Assembly (NCBI RefSeq): GCF_004614185.1
Contig: NZ_SPVF01000275.1
Coordinates: 1-47,991, forward strand
Direction of reading: 5' to 3'
Origin: Zemynaea arenosa
Lineage (GTDB): Bacteria; Pseudomonadota; Gammaproteobacteria; Burkholderiales; Burkholderiaceae_D
Length of the DNA stretch: 47,991 nucleotides
The notes beneath the pieces were generated by a model, which saw only the letters and a list, made by a program, of their open reading frames with translations, was not told the DNA's origin and did no database searches. The number at the start of each line of letters is the position of its first letter. Within the stretch, counting starts at the first letter, position 1. The position numbers and the translations under genes were made by a program. This document shows, piece by piece, positions 34,180 to 43,126 of the stretch.

Positions 34180-35223
34180 TTAACCCGGGAAGTTCTCGGG
34201 GATCTTGGCGTACGCGCGCGCAGCGGACGACGAGATCACGTTGCGGCGCACCAGGTCCGTCAGGTTCTGGTCCAGCGTCTGCATGCCGACGTTGGAGCCG
34301 GTCTGGATCGCGGAGTACATCTGCGCGATCTTCGCTTCGCGGATCAGGTTGCGGATGGCGGGCGTGCCCACCATGATTTCGTGCGCAGCCACGCGGCCGG
34401 AGCCATCCTTGGTCTTGAGCAGGGTCTGCGAGATCACGGCCTGCAGCGATTCGGACAGCATCGCGCGCACCATCTCTTTTTCATCGGCCGGGAACACGTC
34501 GACGATACGGTCGATGGTCTTGGCGGCGGACGAGGTGTGCAGGGTGCCGAACACCAGGTGGCCCGTCTCGGCGGCGGACAGCGCGAGGCGGATGGTCTCC
34601 AGGTCGCGCAGCTCGCCGACCAGGATCGCGTCCGGGTCTTCCCGCAGTGCGGAGCGCAGCGCGTTGTTGAAGGACAGGGTGTGCGGGCCGACTTCGCGCT
34701 GGTTGATCAGGCACTTCTTCGAATCGTGCACGAATTCGATCGGGTCCTCGATGGTGAGGATGTGGCCATACTCGTTTTCGTTGAGGTGGTTGATCATCGC
34801 TGCCAGCGTGGTCGACTTGCCCGAGCCGGTCGGGCCGGTGACCAGCACCAGGCCACGCGGGCGGAGCGCAAACTCCGCGAAGATGCGCGGCGCGTTCAGG
34901 TCTTCCAGGCTGAGGATTTTCGACGGGATGGTCCGCAGCACGGCAGCGGCACCGCGCTCCTGGTTGTAGGCGTTGACGCGGAAGCGCGCCAGGCCGGGAA
35001 TCGCGAACGAGAAGTCGCACTCGAGCACCTCTTCGTACTGCTTGCGCTGGCCGTCATTCATGATGTCATAGATCATGCCGTGGACGTCCTTGTGCTCCAG
35101 CGGCGGCAGGTTGATGCGGCGGACGTCGCCGTGCACGCGGATCATCGGCGGCAGGCCGGCCGAGAGGTGGAGGTCGGAGGCCTTGTTCTTGACGGAGAAG
35201 GCGAGAAGTTCGGAGATGTCCAT
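34180..35223 (-). CDS. pilT: Type IV pilus retraction ATPase PilT
   Basis: A 347-residue retraction motor for twitching motility and DNA uptake. It shows KASDLHLSAGLPPMIRVHGDV, Walker A GPTGSGKSTTLAAM, LTIEDPIEFVH, Walker B DAILVGELRDLETIRLAL, TGHLVFGTLHTSSAAKTIDRI and the PilT-specific AIRNLIREAK. The ATG at 35223 is preceded by ACAGGA. It is divergent from yggS, with an 87-bp shared region, and leads pilT-pilU-gpx. Length is as expected. Confidence 0.96.
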   Translation of the reverse strand: MDISELLAFSVKNKASDLHLSAGLPPMIRVHGDVRRINLPPLEHKDVHGMIYDIMNDGQRKQYEEVLECDFSFAIPGLARFRVNAYNQERGAAAVLRTIPSKILSLEDLNAPRIFAEFALRPRGLVLVTGPTGSGKSTTLAAMINHLNENEYGHILTIEDPIEFVHDSKKCLINQREVGPHTLSFNNALRSALREDPDAILVGELRDLETIRLALSAAETGHLVFGTLHTSSAAKTIDRIVDVFPADEKEMVRAMLSESLQAVISQTLLKTKDGSGRVAAHEIMVGTPAIRNLIREAKIAQMYSAIQTGSNVGMQTLDQNLTDLVRRNVISSSAARAYAKIPENFPG

Positions 35224-35310
35224 TTATAATCCTGTGCCGGTGGGGATGGGCTTGCGCGTTGGTGCAGGCGCGAACGCAGCCCCGCGTGTATGTTGCCCGC
35301 TGAAAAGATT

Positions 35311-36006
35311 ATGTCCACAATCGCCGAGAACTTGCAAGCTGTCGTTGACCGGATTGGCGCTGCCGCCACGCAGGCGGGACGGCGGGCGGACGAGGTGCAG
35401 CTGCTGGCGGTATCGAAGACCTTTGGGCCCGAGGCGGTGCTCGCGGCGGTGCGCGCCGGGCAGTCCCGTTTTGGCGAGAACTACCTGCAGGAAGCGCTGG
35501 ACAAGATTGTAGCGCTGGCGGGTCAGGGAATCGAGTGGCATTTCATCGGGCCTGTCCAAAGTAACAAGACGCGGCCCATCGCCGAGAACTTCGCGTGGGT
35601 GCATTCGGTCGAGCGGCTGAAGATCGCGCAGCGTCTCTCCGAACAGCGGCCCGCGGCGCTTGGCCCGCTGAACATCTGCCTGCAGGTGAACGTGAGCGGC
35701 GAGCAGACCAAGAGCGGCTGTGCTCCGGCCGAGCTGCCGGAGCTGGCGCGCGCTGTGGCTGCGCTGCCGGGCGTGCGGCTGCGCGGGCTGATGGCGATCC
35801 CGGAACCGGCGGCGGATGAGGAGCAGCAGCGCGTGCCGTTCCGTCAACTGCGGGCTCTCTACGACGCGCTGCGTGCGGACGGGCTGGACCTGGACACGCT
35901 GTCGATGGGCATGTCGGGCGACATGGATGCGGCGATCAAGGAAGGCGCGACCATCGTCCGCGTCGGCAGCGCGATCTTCGGCGCGCGCACTTATAAACAG
36001 ACGTGA
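35311..36006 (+). CDS. yggS: YggS family pyridoxal-phosphate homeostasis protein
   Basis: A 231-residue single-domain PLP-binding TIM-barrel protein (YggS/PROSC) that buffers intracellular pyridoxal phosphate. The Lys that binds PLP is in LLAVSKTF, and FIGPVQSNKTRPI is the family signature. LSMGMSGDMDAAIKEGATIVRVGSAIFG holds the phosphate. Start is the ATG at 35311. It lies 16 nt before proC, the usual yggS-proC pair of proteobacteria, and is divergent from pilT. Confidence 0.95.
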   Translation: MSTIAENLQAVVDRIGAAATQAGRRADEVQLLAVSKTFGPEAVLAAVRAGQSRFGENYLQEALDKIVALAGQGIEWHFIGPVQSNKTRPIAENFAWVHSVERLKIAQRLSEQRPAALGPLNICLQVNVSGEQTKSGCAPAELPELARAVAALPGVRLRGLMAIPEPAADEEQQRVPFRQLRALYDALRADGLDLDTLSMGMSGDMDAAIKEGATIVRVGSAIFGARTYKQT

Positions 36007-36022
36007 CTCGATTGAGCAACTT

Positions 36023-36835
36023 ATGAAAATCGCATTCATCGGTGGCGGGAACATGGCCACGGCATTGATCGCCGGGCTGGCGGGCAAGCTGACCTCGGGC
36101 GCCAACATTCATGTGGTGGACCCGAATGCGGACGCGCTGGCGCGGCTGCATCACCAGTTCAGCGTGAGCACATCTCCCACCATCGATGGGGCCATCGCGG
36201 CGGCCGATGTCGTCGTCCTTGCGGTCAAACCGCAACAGATGCGCGAGGTCGCGGCGGCGCTGCAGCCGCATCTGGCACGCCAGCTGGTCCTGTCGATTGC
36301 GGCGGGCATCCGCGCGGCGGACCTGGCGCGCTGGCTGGGCGGCTACGCTGCGATCGTGCGCACCATGCCGAATACGCCGGCGCTGATCGGCATGGGCATC
36401 ACCGGAATGGTGGCCACCGCGGGCGTGAGCGGCGAGCAGCGCGCGGCGGCCGACAGCATCATGCGCGCGGTCGGCCAGACGGTGTGGCTGGATGACGAGG
36501 CGCTGATCGATCCGGTGACGGCGGTATCGGGCAGTGGTCCGGCTTATGTGTTCTTCTTCATCGAGGCGATGCAGAAGGCGGCCGAAGAGATGGGTCTCTC
36601 GGCGGAGCAGGGCCGCCAGCTGGCGCTAGCCACCTTTGCCGGTGCCGCGCAACTGGCCGTGCAGTCGCCCGAGCCGGTCACGGTGCTGCGCGAGCGGGTG
36701 ACGTCCAAGGGCGGCACCACCTATGCGGCCATCACCAGCATGGAACAGAGCGGAGTGGCCGCGGCCATCGGCGCGGCGATGCAGGCCGCGGCCGCGCGCG
36801 GGCGCGAGCTGGGCGAACAGCTGGGCCGCGACTAG
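36023..36835 (+). CDS. proC: Pyrroline-5-carboxylate reductase
   Basis: A 270-residue NAD(P)H-dependent enzyme for the last step of proline synthesis. The Rossmann motif is IAFIGGGNMATALIAGL. NTPALIGMGITGM and VSGSGPAYVFFFIEAM, together with VTSKGGTTYAAI, are the P5C reductase signatures. It follows yggS by 16 nt. No terminator with a clear T-run was found in the 64-bp gap before the convergent CPBP gene. Confidence 0.95.
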   Translation: MKIAFIGGGNMATALIAGLAGKLTSGANIHVVDPNADALARLHHQFSVSTSPTIDGAIAAADVVVLAVKPQQMREVAAALQPHLARQLVLSIAAGIRAADLARWLGGYAAIVRTMPNTPALIGMGITGMVATAGVSGEQRAAADSIMRAVGQTVWLDDEALIDPVTAVSGSGPAYVFFFIEAMQKAAEEMGLSAEQGRQLALATFAGAAQLAVQSPEPVTVLRERVTSKGGTTYAAITSMEQSGVAAAIGAAMQAAAARGRELGEQLGRD

Positions 36836-36899
36836 ACGCGCCCCCGGCCGGCGTGCACACGCCTTGCGGACGCACGGGGCGGCGCGCGATGCATTCTTG

Positions 36900-37748
36900 T
36901 CACGCCCAGGCGAATCGTGCGCGGCGCATGAGGGCGATGGTCGCGATGATGAGCACCACCAGCGACACGACTGAGCCCTCCAGTCCGTAGACGCCACCGG
37001 TCAGCCAATCCGGGCCGGTCAGCTGGCCGGTGAACAGACCCTCCTTGACCTCATGGCCGGAGACGGCGATCGACCAGATCGTCCCCAGCGTGTAGTTCCA
37101 GCCCACATGGATGCCGATGCACAGCCACACGCGGCGCGTGCGCAGGTAGGCGGCGGACAGCATCAGACTCGCGACCACGATCACGCCCAGGGCCAGCAGC
37201 GTGGGCGAGGCGCCCGGCACGTGGGCGAGGCCGAACAGCAGCGAGGACACGATCAGCGCAGGCAGTGTGCCCCAGGCGGTGGCCAGCATGCGGAACAGGA
37301 TCGCGCGGAACAGCAGTTCCTCCAGCGTGCCCACGAAGACCATCTCGCCGAGCGGCTTGATGACCGCGAAGCTCATCGGGTTCATGCGCTCCAGGTGGTA
37401 CACGCCCAAGAGGGCCTGCACCGCCAACACGGCGCAGACCAGCACGAAGCCGACGCCGAATCCGGCCGCCAGTTCGGGCAGCGCACGCGGCGCAGCAAGC
37501 TCCGTCACGTCTCGCTTTTCCGTGCGGCGCGTGTAGAAGCGGTAGACCAGCAGGGCGACAGTGGCGGAGACCAGCTCGGGCCACAGCGGGCGATACATCT
37601 TGGGTACCCAGGAGTGGATCACGGCGATCGGCACGAAGGTCGCCAGCATCACCACCAGCGCGGCAAGCACGATGCGGATCGGGGTGGACTTGAAGATACG
37701 CTTCGCCACGGAGGGGCGCAGGGCCTGCACGTCGACTGCGGTGTTCAT
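36900..37748 (-). CDS. CPBP family intramembrane metalloprotease
   Basis: A 282-residue membrane protein with eight predicted helices. The CPBP/Abi motif 1 is visible as GTLEELLFRAILFR (EExxxR), motif 2 as SSLLFGLAHVPG, and a third as GIHVGWNYTLGTIW with a conserved His and Asn. Relatives cleave CAAX-like or other membrane substrates or act in bacteriocin immunity; here there is no bacteriocin gene nearby. Start is the ATG at 37748, overlapping the MarR gene by 4 nt, so both are co-expressed. Confidence 0.88.
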   Translation of the reverse strand: MNTAVDVQALRPSVAKRIFKSTPIRIVLAALVVMLATFVPIAVIHSWVPKMYRPLWPELVSATVALLVYRFYTRRTEKRDVTELAAPRALPELAAGFGVGFVLVCAVLAVQALLGVYHLERMNPMSFAVIKPLGEMVFVGTLEELLFRAILFRMLATAWGTLPALIVSSLLFGLAHVPGASPTLLALGVIVVASLMLSAAYLRTRRVWLCIGIHVGWNYTLGTIWSIAVSGHEVKEGLFTGQLTGPDWLTGGVYGLEGSVVSLVVLIIATIALMRRARFAWA

Positions 37749-38224
37749 GGTGTTGTACCTTTCTTCTTGATGACGGTGCGGGCCTTCTGGATACGGGCTC
37801 CGAACGGTTTCTTCTGCAGCGCCTCGATGGCATCGGCCAGGCACTGGGAGAGGGCATAGGGGAGGTCGGCATCGAGCGAGTCGGCGGCGGCCTTGGTGGC
37901 GGCCCAGCAGGCCTGCACCTGCGGCAGCATCTCCAGCCCCGCTTCGCTCAGGCGCACCACGCGTTCGCGGCCGTCCGCGCCCGGTCCGACGGTAACCAGC
38001 CCCTCTTTCTTCATCAGTGCAATGGTCTGCGTGGCGGCGGGCTGGGTGATGCCCGCCACCTGCGCGATGCGGCCCACGGAGGCCGCTTCCTCCTGCGCCA
38101 GCACGCGCATCACGGGGGTGTAGCGCGGACGGTAGTCGAGGCCCGCGTCCACATAGGACTGGGCCACGTCGCCGTCCAGCAGTTCGATCAGATGCCGCAA
38201 TTGGGTGCCCAGTCCTTGTCTCAT
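37745..38224 (-). CDS. MarR family transcriptional regulator
   Basis: A 159-residue winged-helix regulator. The recognition helix region is ASVGRIAQVAGITQPAATQTIALMKKEGLVTV and the wing is DGRERVVRLSEAG. The N- and C-terminal helices make the dimer. A minus-strand TATAAT lies at 38248-38243, ~20 bp upstream of the start. The AT-rich stretch beside it (ATATAAGTGCTTAAGTA, 38246-38262) may hold its binding site. Its last four bases overlap the CPBP gene, its likely regulatory target, but the signal is unknown. Confidence 0.88.
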   Translation of the reverse strand: MRQGLGTQLRHLIELLDGDVAQSYVDAGLDYRPRYTPVMRVLAQEEAASVGRIAQVAGITQPAATQTIALMKKEGLVTVGPGADGRERVVRLSEAGLEMLPQVQACWAATKAAADSLDADLPYALSQCLADAIEALQKKPFGARIQKARTVIKKKGTTP

Positions 38225-38354
38225 GCGGCAAGAATATCACAGATTATATAAGTGCTTAAGTATTTTTGCAGATGTATGACGTGGGAGGTAATCGCCGGGC
38301 GCCATGGCGAGGGACAGAATGCAGCCATCGACGCACACGCAAGAGGGAAACACC

Positions 38355-38678
38355 ATGACCGCCTACGCCATCGCCTTGATCACCGAGACTCGCTTCAATG
38401 ACGAGGTGCGTGAATACCTGCAGCGCATCGACGCCACGCTGGCGCCGTACGGCGGCGAATTCGCCATCCACGGCGGGCCGTATGAGGTGAAGGAGGGCGC
38501 GCTGGCGGGCGACTTGGTTGCGATCCGCTTCCCGGACATGGCACACGCCCAGGCGTGGTACGCCTCGCCCGCCTACCAGGCCATCAAGACTCTGCGGACG
38601 GCGAACACCGAGGGCACGCTGTTCTTGGTGAACGGCGTACCGCCGGGCCACCGAGGCGTCGATGTGCTGGGCGGCTGA
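38355..38678 (+). CDS. DUF1330-like small protein
   Basis: A 107-residue protein of the dimeric alpha/beta barrel DUF1330 family. It opens TAYAIALITETRFNDEVREYLQRIDATLAPYGG and has a later FPDMAHAQAWYASPAYQAIKTLR. The reaction is unknown; such folds occur in small monooxygenases and decarboxylases. AGAGGGAAAC precedes the ATG at 38355. It starts a short plus-strand gene opposite the MarR gene and ends 3 nt from the yqjK-like stop. Confidence 0.8.
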   Translation: MTAYAIALITETRFNDEVREYLQRIDATLAPYGGEFAIHGGPYEVKEGALAGDLVAIRFPDMAHAQAWYASPAYQAIKTLRTANTEGTLFLVNGVPPGHRGVDVLGG

Positions 38679-38681
38679 GGA

Positions 38682-38984
38682 TTACAGCTGGCTCGAATGC
38701 GCTGCGGCGCTGGAGGCCTGGCGGATGGTTTCGAGCAGGGGGCGGGCCAGCTTCCACAGGCCCGCGGCGGCGGGGATGAGGGCCAGCAGCTTGCGCGGGC
38801 GGGACACGAACAGGCCGAGGGCCAGGCCGGCCGCGATCAGCACCGGCTTCGATGGACGCGGCAAGGAAGACAGCAGGTCGCGCGGGGCCGGAATGGACAG
38901 CACCGCCGCCTGCATGGCCGCCCGCTGCGCCGAGCACTCGGCCTTCAGCCGCACGCGCCGCGCGGACAGGGTTTCATGTGTCAT
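38682..38984 (-). CDS. Small membrane protein, YqjK-like position
   Basis: A 100-residue protein. A basic N-terminus with ARRVRLKAECSAQRAAMQAAV is followed by a single hydrophobic segment of about 20 residues (SKPVLIAAGLALGLFVSRP) and a second weaker one, then a Ser/Ala-rich end. It resembles yqjK in size and place. The start is the ATG at 38984, with GGGGGG upstream; it overlaps the holin-like gene by 11 nt. It is third in a DUF883 / DUF1469 / YqjK-type operon. Function is unknown. Confidence 0.75.
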   Translation of the reverse strand: MTHETLSARRVRLKAECSAQRAAMQAAVLSIPAPRDLLSSLPRPSKPVLIAAGLALGLFVSRPRKLLALIPAAAGLWKLARPLLETIRQASSAAAHSSQL

Positions 38985-39354
38985 GGTTGCCCCCCAGCCC
39001 GCGGATGCAGGCGATATCCTGCCGCAGCTCGCCAATGGTATCGGCCAGCAGCGGCGGTTTGGCGCGCATCTCCGCGCGCACCTTGACCGCCAGGATGGCC
39101 CCCGCGGCGATGAACACCAGCGCCATGCCGGCCACGGCGGCCAGACGGTAGGAATCCCAGAACAGCACGATCACGAAGAGCGCCACCAGCACGCTCGCGA
39201 TCCCGAACAGGAACAGCGCGAGCAGCGACAGGATCAGGTAGCGCAAAAAGCGCTGCGACTCCTCCTCGATCTCCACCACCGCCAGTTCGAGCCGCGTGTG
39301 CAGCATCGCGACCAGGGTGGCGCCCATACGCCCCGCCGATTCCAGCAGCGCCAT
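38974..39354 (-). CDS. Phage holin family (DUF1469/YqjE-like) protein
   Basis: A 126-residue protein. The amphipathic N-terminal helix (GRMGATLVAMLHTRLELAVVEIEEESQRF) is followed by two strong hydrophobic helices around residues 40-62 and 70-92. This matches the DUF1469 / holin superfamily 3_6 family, which in chromosomes (YqjE) stands next to YqjD. There is no phage context, so holin is only a name. It starts 1 nt after the DUF883 stop and overlaps the next gene. Confidence 0.85.
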   Translation of the reverse strand: MALLESAGRMGATLVAMLHTRLELAVVEIEEESQRFLRYLILSLLALFLFGIASVLVALFVIVLFWDSYRLAAVAGMALVFIAAGAILAVKVRAEMRAKPPLLADTIGELRQDIACIRGLGGNHDT

Positions 39355-39355
39355 G

Positions 39356-39676
39356 TCAGCGGCGGGCGAGCAGCATGCCGATCACGACACCGACGCCCAC
39401 GCCGATGCCCACCGACTTCCACGGATTCTCGTGCACGTAGTTGTCCGTGGCCTGCGCCACTTCCTTGGTCTTTTCGATAACCGGCTCGCCCAGCTTCACC
39501 AGTTCGTCCTTGGCACCGACCACCGCGCGTTCCAGCTTGTCCTTCAGCGCCGCGAGTTCTTCGCCGGTCATCTGGCCGCCCTGGCTGATCCAGTTCTGGG
39601 CATCCGAGACGACGGTGCGCAGATCGTCCATCAGCTTTTCGCGCGCAGACGATTTGGTGGGGATGGCTTGCATCAT
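39356..39676 (-). CDS. DUF883 (YqjD/ElaB) family protein
   Basis: A 106-residue protein. Residues ~10-80 form long amphipathic helices (KDKLERAVVGAKDELVKLGEPVIEKTKEVAQA). The C-terminus has a Gly-rich membrane helix (WKSVGIGVGVGVVIGMLLARR). It resembles E. coli YqjD and ElaB, tail-anchored inner-membrane proteins that associate with ribosomes in stationary phase. GGAGG is 7 nt before the ATG at 39676. It leads a three-gene run with the DUF1469 and YqjK-like genes. Confidence 0.87.
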   Translation of the reverse strand: MMQAIPTKSSAREKLMDDLRTVVSDAQNWISQGGQMTGEELAALKDKLERAVVGAKDELVKLGEPVIEKTKEVAQATDNYVHENPWKSVGIGVGVGVVIGMLLARR

Positions 39677-39706
39677 GGGTTCTCCTCCGATTGTGTAATA
39701 CGTTGA

Positions 39707-40564
39707 TTATTTACTCAGGGCATAGTCTAGCGCGATCCCCGCGAACACGGCGGCGCCCAGCCAGTTATTGTGCAGGAAGGCGGCGAAGCAGCGCATGCGG
39801 TCCCGGTCCTTGATCAGGGCGTAGTGATAGAGCGACATGCCGATCGCCACCGCCAGCCCCGCCACGAACCACCAGCGCAGCCCCAGCTCCCAGGCGCAGG
39901 CCAGCTCGATGGCGAAGAAGGCGCCGTAGCACAGCATCACCGCCGTGACGTCGAAGCGGCCGAAGGTGATGGCGGAAGTGCGGATGCCGATCTTGAGGTC
40001 ATCGTCCCGGTCCACCATCGCGTATTCGGTGTCGTAGGCGACGGCCCAGAACACGTTGGCCACCAGCAGCCACCAGGCCACCGCGGGCACCTGGTCCTGC
40101 ACGGCGGCGAACGCCATCGGAATCCCGAAGCCGAACGCGATCCCCAGGTAGGCCTGCGGGATGGCGAAGAAGCGCTTGAAATAGGGGTACGTCCCCGCGA
40201 TGATCAGCGCCGCCACCGACAGCTGCTTGGTCAGCGTGTTGAGGGGCCAGATCAGGATGAAGGCGATCAAGGACAAGACGGTGGCGATGGCCACCGCCTC
40301 CCAGGCGCGGATGCGGCCACTGGTCAGCGGCCGCTGGGCGGTGCGCTTGACGTGCCGGTCGAAGTCGCGGTCCGCGTAGTCGTTGATGGCGCAGCCGGCG
40401 GAGCGCATCAGCACCGTGCCCACCACGAAGATCGCCACGATGCCCCACGGTGGATGGCCGTGCGAGGCAAGCCACAGCGCGTCGAGCGTGGGCCAGAGCA
40501 GCAGCAGGATGCCGATCGGCTTGTCCAGGCGGACCAGCCGCCAATACAGTGCGAGCCTGTTCAT
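39707..40564 (-). CDS. ubiA: 4-Hydroxybenzoate octaprenyltransferase
   Basis: A 285-residue membrane prenyltransferase that attaches the polyprenyl tail to 4-hydroxybenzoate in ubiquinone synthesis. It has about eight helices. The first Asp motif is [22 protein letters not shown] and the second is [23 protein letters not shown], both complete. It begins with [25 protein letters not shown], typical of UbiA. The gene stands between the yqjD-type cluster (30 nt) and the chemoreceptor. No chorismate lyase (ubiC) gene is nearby. Confidence 0.95.
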   Translation of the reverse strand: MNRLALYWRLVRLDKPIGILLLLWPTLDALWLASHGHPPWGIVAIFVVGTVLMRSAGCAINDYADRDFDRHVKRTAQRPLTSGRIRAWEAVAIATVLSLIAFILIWPLNTLTKQLSVAALIIAGTYPYFKRFFAIPQAYLGIAFGFGIPMAFAAVQDQVPAVAWWLLVANVFWAVAYDTEYAMVDRDDDLKIGIRTSAITFGRFDVTAVMLCYGAFFAIELACAWELGLRWWFVAGLAVAIGMSLYHYALIKDRDRMRCFAAFLHNNWLGAAVFAGIALDYALSK

Positions 40565-40629
40565 TCCTTCTTCGGGGTGTTTGACAAACGTCGCATTCTA
40601 ACGTGTTTGCCAACCCGGCAAGAAGGCGT

Positions 40630-42237
40630 TCAGTACGCGGCGGGGGCGGGCAGGCGCCGCGCAGCTGGGGCGGCGAGGCGGGTGTGGGCCTCGGCCAGCT
40701 GGAACACGCCCACCGCTTCGGCCAGCCCGGTGGCCTGGGCTTGCAGCGACTGCGCGGCCGCTGCGGCTTCCTCCACCAGTGCGGCGTTCTGCTGGGTCAT
40801 GTCGTCCAGCTCCACGATGGCGCGGTCGATCTGCTCGATGCCGTCGGTCTGCTCGCGCGAGGCCGCGCTGATGCGGGCCATGATGTCCGAAACGCGGTGG
40901 ATGCCGTCCACCACCTGCTGCATGGTGCCGCCGGCCTTTTCGACCAGCGTGGTGCCCGCGCCGACCTTGCCGACCGAGTCCTCGATCAGCGCCTTGATCT
41001 CCTTGGCCGCTGCGGCCGAGCGCTGCGCCAGGTTGCGCACTTCGCTGGCGACGACCGCGAAGCCGCGCCCCTGTTCTCCGGCGCGTGCCGCTTCCACCGC
41101 CGCATTCAGGGCGAGAATATTGGTCTGGAAGGCGATGCCATCGATGACGGCGATGATGTCCGCGATGCGGCGCGAGGACTCGTTGATGGCGCCCATGGTC
41201 TCCACCACCTGGCCCATCACCTGGCCGCCGTGGACCGAGACCTCGGTCGCGCTGCCGGCCAGGCGCTCGGCTTCCTGCGCGTCGGCTGCGTTGGTGCGTA
41301 CCGACTGCACCAGCTGCTTCATCGAGGATGCAACCTCCTCCAGCGCGCCCGCCTGGTGCTCGGTGCGGGAGGACAGGTCCATGTTCCCGGCCGCGATCTC
41401 GGTGGAGGCGGCGGTGATCGCATCGGTGCCGGTGCGCACGCGCGCCACGATCCCGGCCAGCTTGTCGCGCATGGACTTCATGGCGACCATCAGGCTGTCG
41501 TTGGCCGCGTCGCCGATCTCCACATCGTGCATCAATTCCCCCTGTGCGATGCGGCCGGCCACTTCGGCCGCGTAGACCGGTTCCCCGCCCAGCTGGCGCA
41601 GCAGGCCGCGCGCGAGCACCACGCCGATGGCCGTGGCCAGCGCCAGGATCAGCGCCGACACGCCCACGATCCAGCGGATGGTGCTGGCATTGGCCTGGTT
41701 CAGCGCCAGAGTGGCCGCAGCGCTGTCGGCCTGCACCTGCTTGAGGACCACGTCGATGTCCGCGACGATGCGGCGGCGCAGCGGGCTGCATTCCTCGGTC
41801 AGGAATTTGCCGTAGCCTTCCATGTCGTTGGCGTCGCGGTACTTGCGCGGGCGCGCCAGCTCGGCGGCCATCTGGCGCAGGCCCGCGCTCACTTTGGCGA
41901 AGGCGGCATCACTGCCGAACGCCGGTTCCAGACGGGTGAGGGCGGACAGGTAGAGCGCCTTCTGCTCGTCCACGATATCGAGCTCGCGGCGCGCGGCAGC
42001 GGCATCGGCAAAGATGTAGGCATTGCGGGCGGCCATACCGGTTTGCGCGAGCGCCTCCCGCGCCACGTACAGGGGCTCCAGTTTCCGTCCGCGGACGGCC
42101 TCTTCGTGGTCGATGGCCGTCTGCAGGCCCTGCAGGCGCAGCACCGCGAAGCCCGCCAGGAGCAGCATCAGGCCGGCGATGGTGGCGAACGAGAGGAACA
42201 GCCGGGTGCCTACCCGGGCCTGGGAAAACTGGGGCAT
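40630..42237 (-). CDS. Methyl-accepting chemotaxis protein
   Basis: A 535-residue receptor. Transmembrane helix 1 ([23 protein letters not shown]) and helix 2 ([21 protein letters not shown]) enclose a ~140-residue four-helix-bundle periplasmic domain. A HAMP linker ([19 protein letters not shown]) and a signalling domain with the hairpin [16 protein letters not shown] and [29 protein letters not shown] follow. It lacks the terminal NWETF-type pentapeptide that recruits CheR/CheB. The ATG at 42237 has TGGAG upstream. It is divergent from the HTH-GAF gene. Ligand is unknown. Confidence 0.94.
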   Translation of the reverse strand: MPQFSQARVGTRLFLSFATIAGLMLLLAGFAVLRLQGLQTAIDHEEAVRGRKLEPLYVAREALAQTGMAARNAYIFADAAAARRELDIVDEQKALYLSALTRLEPAFGSDAAFAKVSAGLRQMAAELARPRKYRDANDMEGYGKFLTEECSPLRRRIVADIDVVLKQVQADSAAATLALNQANASTIRWIVGVSALILALATAIGVVLARGLLRQLGGEPVYAAEVAGRIAQGELMHDVEIGDAANDSLMVAMKSMRDKLAGIVARVRTGTDAITAASTEIAAGNMDLSSRTEHQAGALEEVASSMKQLVQSVRTNAADAQEAERLAGSATEVSVHGGQVMGQVVETMGAINESSRRIADIIAVIDGIAFQTNILALNAAVEAARAGEQGRGFAVVASEVRNLAQRSAAAAKEIKALIEDSVGKVGAGTTLVEKAGGTMQQVVDGIHRVSDIMARISAASREQTDGIEQIDRAIVELDDMTQQNAALVEEAAAAAQSLQAQATGLAEAVGVFQLAEAHTRLAAPAARRLPAPAAY

Positions 42238-42337
42238 GCGGACTCCAGGAAGAGGTTTCAGAAAAATGACGAAATCGATTGCCAAGCGGTCAATTCTGAT
42301 GGGGTTCTTTCTGTAAGTCAATGCGGGTTGAGCTTTG

Positions 42338-42343
42338 TATAAT
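42338..42343 (+). promoter_or_regulatory. -10 element upstream of the HTH-GAF gene
   Basis: TATAAT at 42338-42343, followed by GGCGGG, lies 37 nt before the ATG at 42381. It is the same core as at uvrD. The -35 is not clear. Confidence 0.45.
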
Positions 42344-42380
42344 GGCGGGTGTCTTTGTCAGATACATCCTTACAACACCC

Positions 42381-43118
42381 ATGGGTTCCAGCACGCCACC
42401 CGATCCGATCCTGACAACCCGCCAGGCCGCCGAACTGCTCGGCGTGGCCGTCAGCACCGCGCAGCTGTGGATGGAGAGCGGCGCCATCCCGTCGTGGAAA
42501 ACGCCGGGCGGGCACCGCCGCACCAGGCGCAGCGACGTGCTGCAGGTGCTGGGCGAGCGCGAGGTCCGGCATCCGCAAGCGATCCAATGGGATACCGCGC
42601 TGGCGGACGAGTTCCTGCCCGCACTCCAGCCGGCCTACCCGGTGCCGGACGATGAGGCGGCGCGCCTGTCCGCGCTGCGCGAGGCCCAGCTGGTCGGCAC
42701 GCCGGACGAGTGGGTGTTCGACCGCCTGACCTGGTTGGCTGCGCAAGTGACGGATTCGCCGATGGCCTTGATGACGCTGCTCACCGCGCGGCGTCAGTGG
42801 TTCAAGTCCCGCACTGGCGTGGAACTGCGCGAGACCCCGCGTTCGTGGGCCTTCTGCAGCTACGCGCTGCTGGGTGAATCGATGGTGGTGGAGGACGCGC
42901 TGCAGGACCCGCGCTTCCGCGAGAACCCGCTGGTGACGGGCGAGCCGCACATCCGTTTCTACGCCGGCTTCCCGCTGCAGGACGCGCACGGCTTCCGCCT
43001 CGGCACCCTATGTGTGCTGGACCGCGAGGCGCGCAAGCTGCGCGAGCGCGAGCTCAAGGCGCTGCGCGAGCTGGCGATCATGGCGTCGGAAGAAATCCAG
43101 CGGCGCACCGGCCACTGA
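42381..43118 (+). CDS. HTH (MerR/excisionase-like) plus GAF domain regulator
   Basis: A 245-residue fusion. Residues ~10-58 (TTRQAAELLGVAVSTAQLWMESGAIPSWKTPGGHRRTRR) form a MerR/excisionase-type HTH with the GGHRR wing. After a ~40-residue linker, residues ~100-240 form a GAF domain (WVFDRLTWLAAQVTDSPMALMTLLTARRQWFKSRTG, then HIRFYAGFPLQDAHGFRLGTLCVLD). The two-domain form could bind a small ligand and DNA. Start is the ATG at 42381. It is divergent from the chemoreceptor with a 143-bp shared region, hinting at a common control, and converges on oxyR. Target is unknown. Confidence 0.85.
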   Translation: MGSSTPPDPILTTRQAAELLGVAVSTAQLWMESGAIPSWKTPGGHRRTRRSDVLQVLGEREVRHPQAIQWDTALADEFLPALQPAYPVPDDEAARLSALREAQLVGTPDEWVFDRLTWLAAQVTDSPMALMTLLTARRQWFKSRTGVELRETPRSWAFCSYALLGESMVVEDALQDPRFRENPLVTGEPHIRFYAGFPLQDAHGFRLGTLCVLDREARKLRERELKALRELAIMASEEIQRRTGH

Positions 43119-43126
43119 ACGAAGCA

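Noticed and set aside
33040-35229. A 729-codon plus-strand open frame opposite pilT-pilU
   Set aside because: Arg/Gln/His-biased without domains; the pilT and pilU genes are unambiguous.
36900-38224. Bacteriocin immunity locus for the CPBP protein
   Set aside because: No bacteriocin precursor or exporter gene is nearby; only a MarR regulator is linked.
38974-39354. Prophage lysis gene (holin)
   Set aside because: The gene sits in a yqjD/yqjE-type chromosomal cluster without other phage genes.
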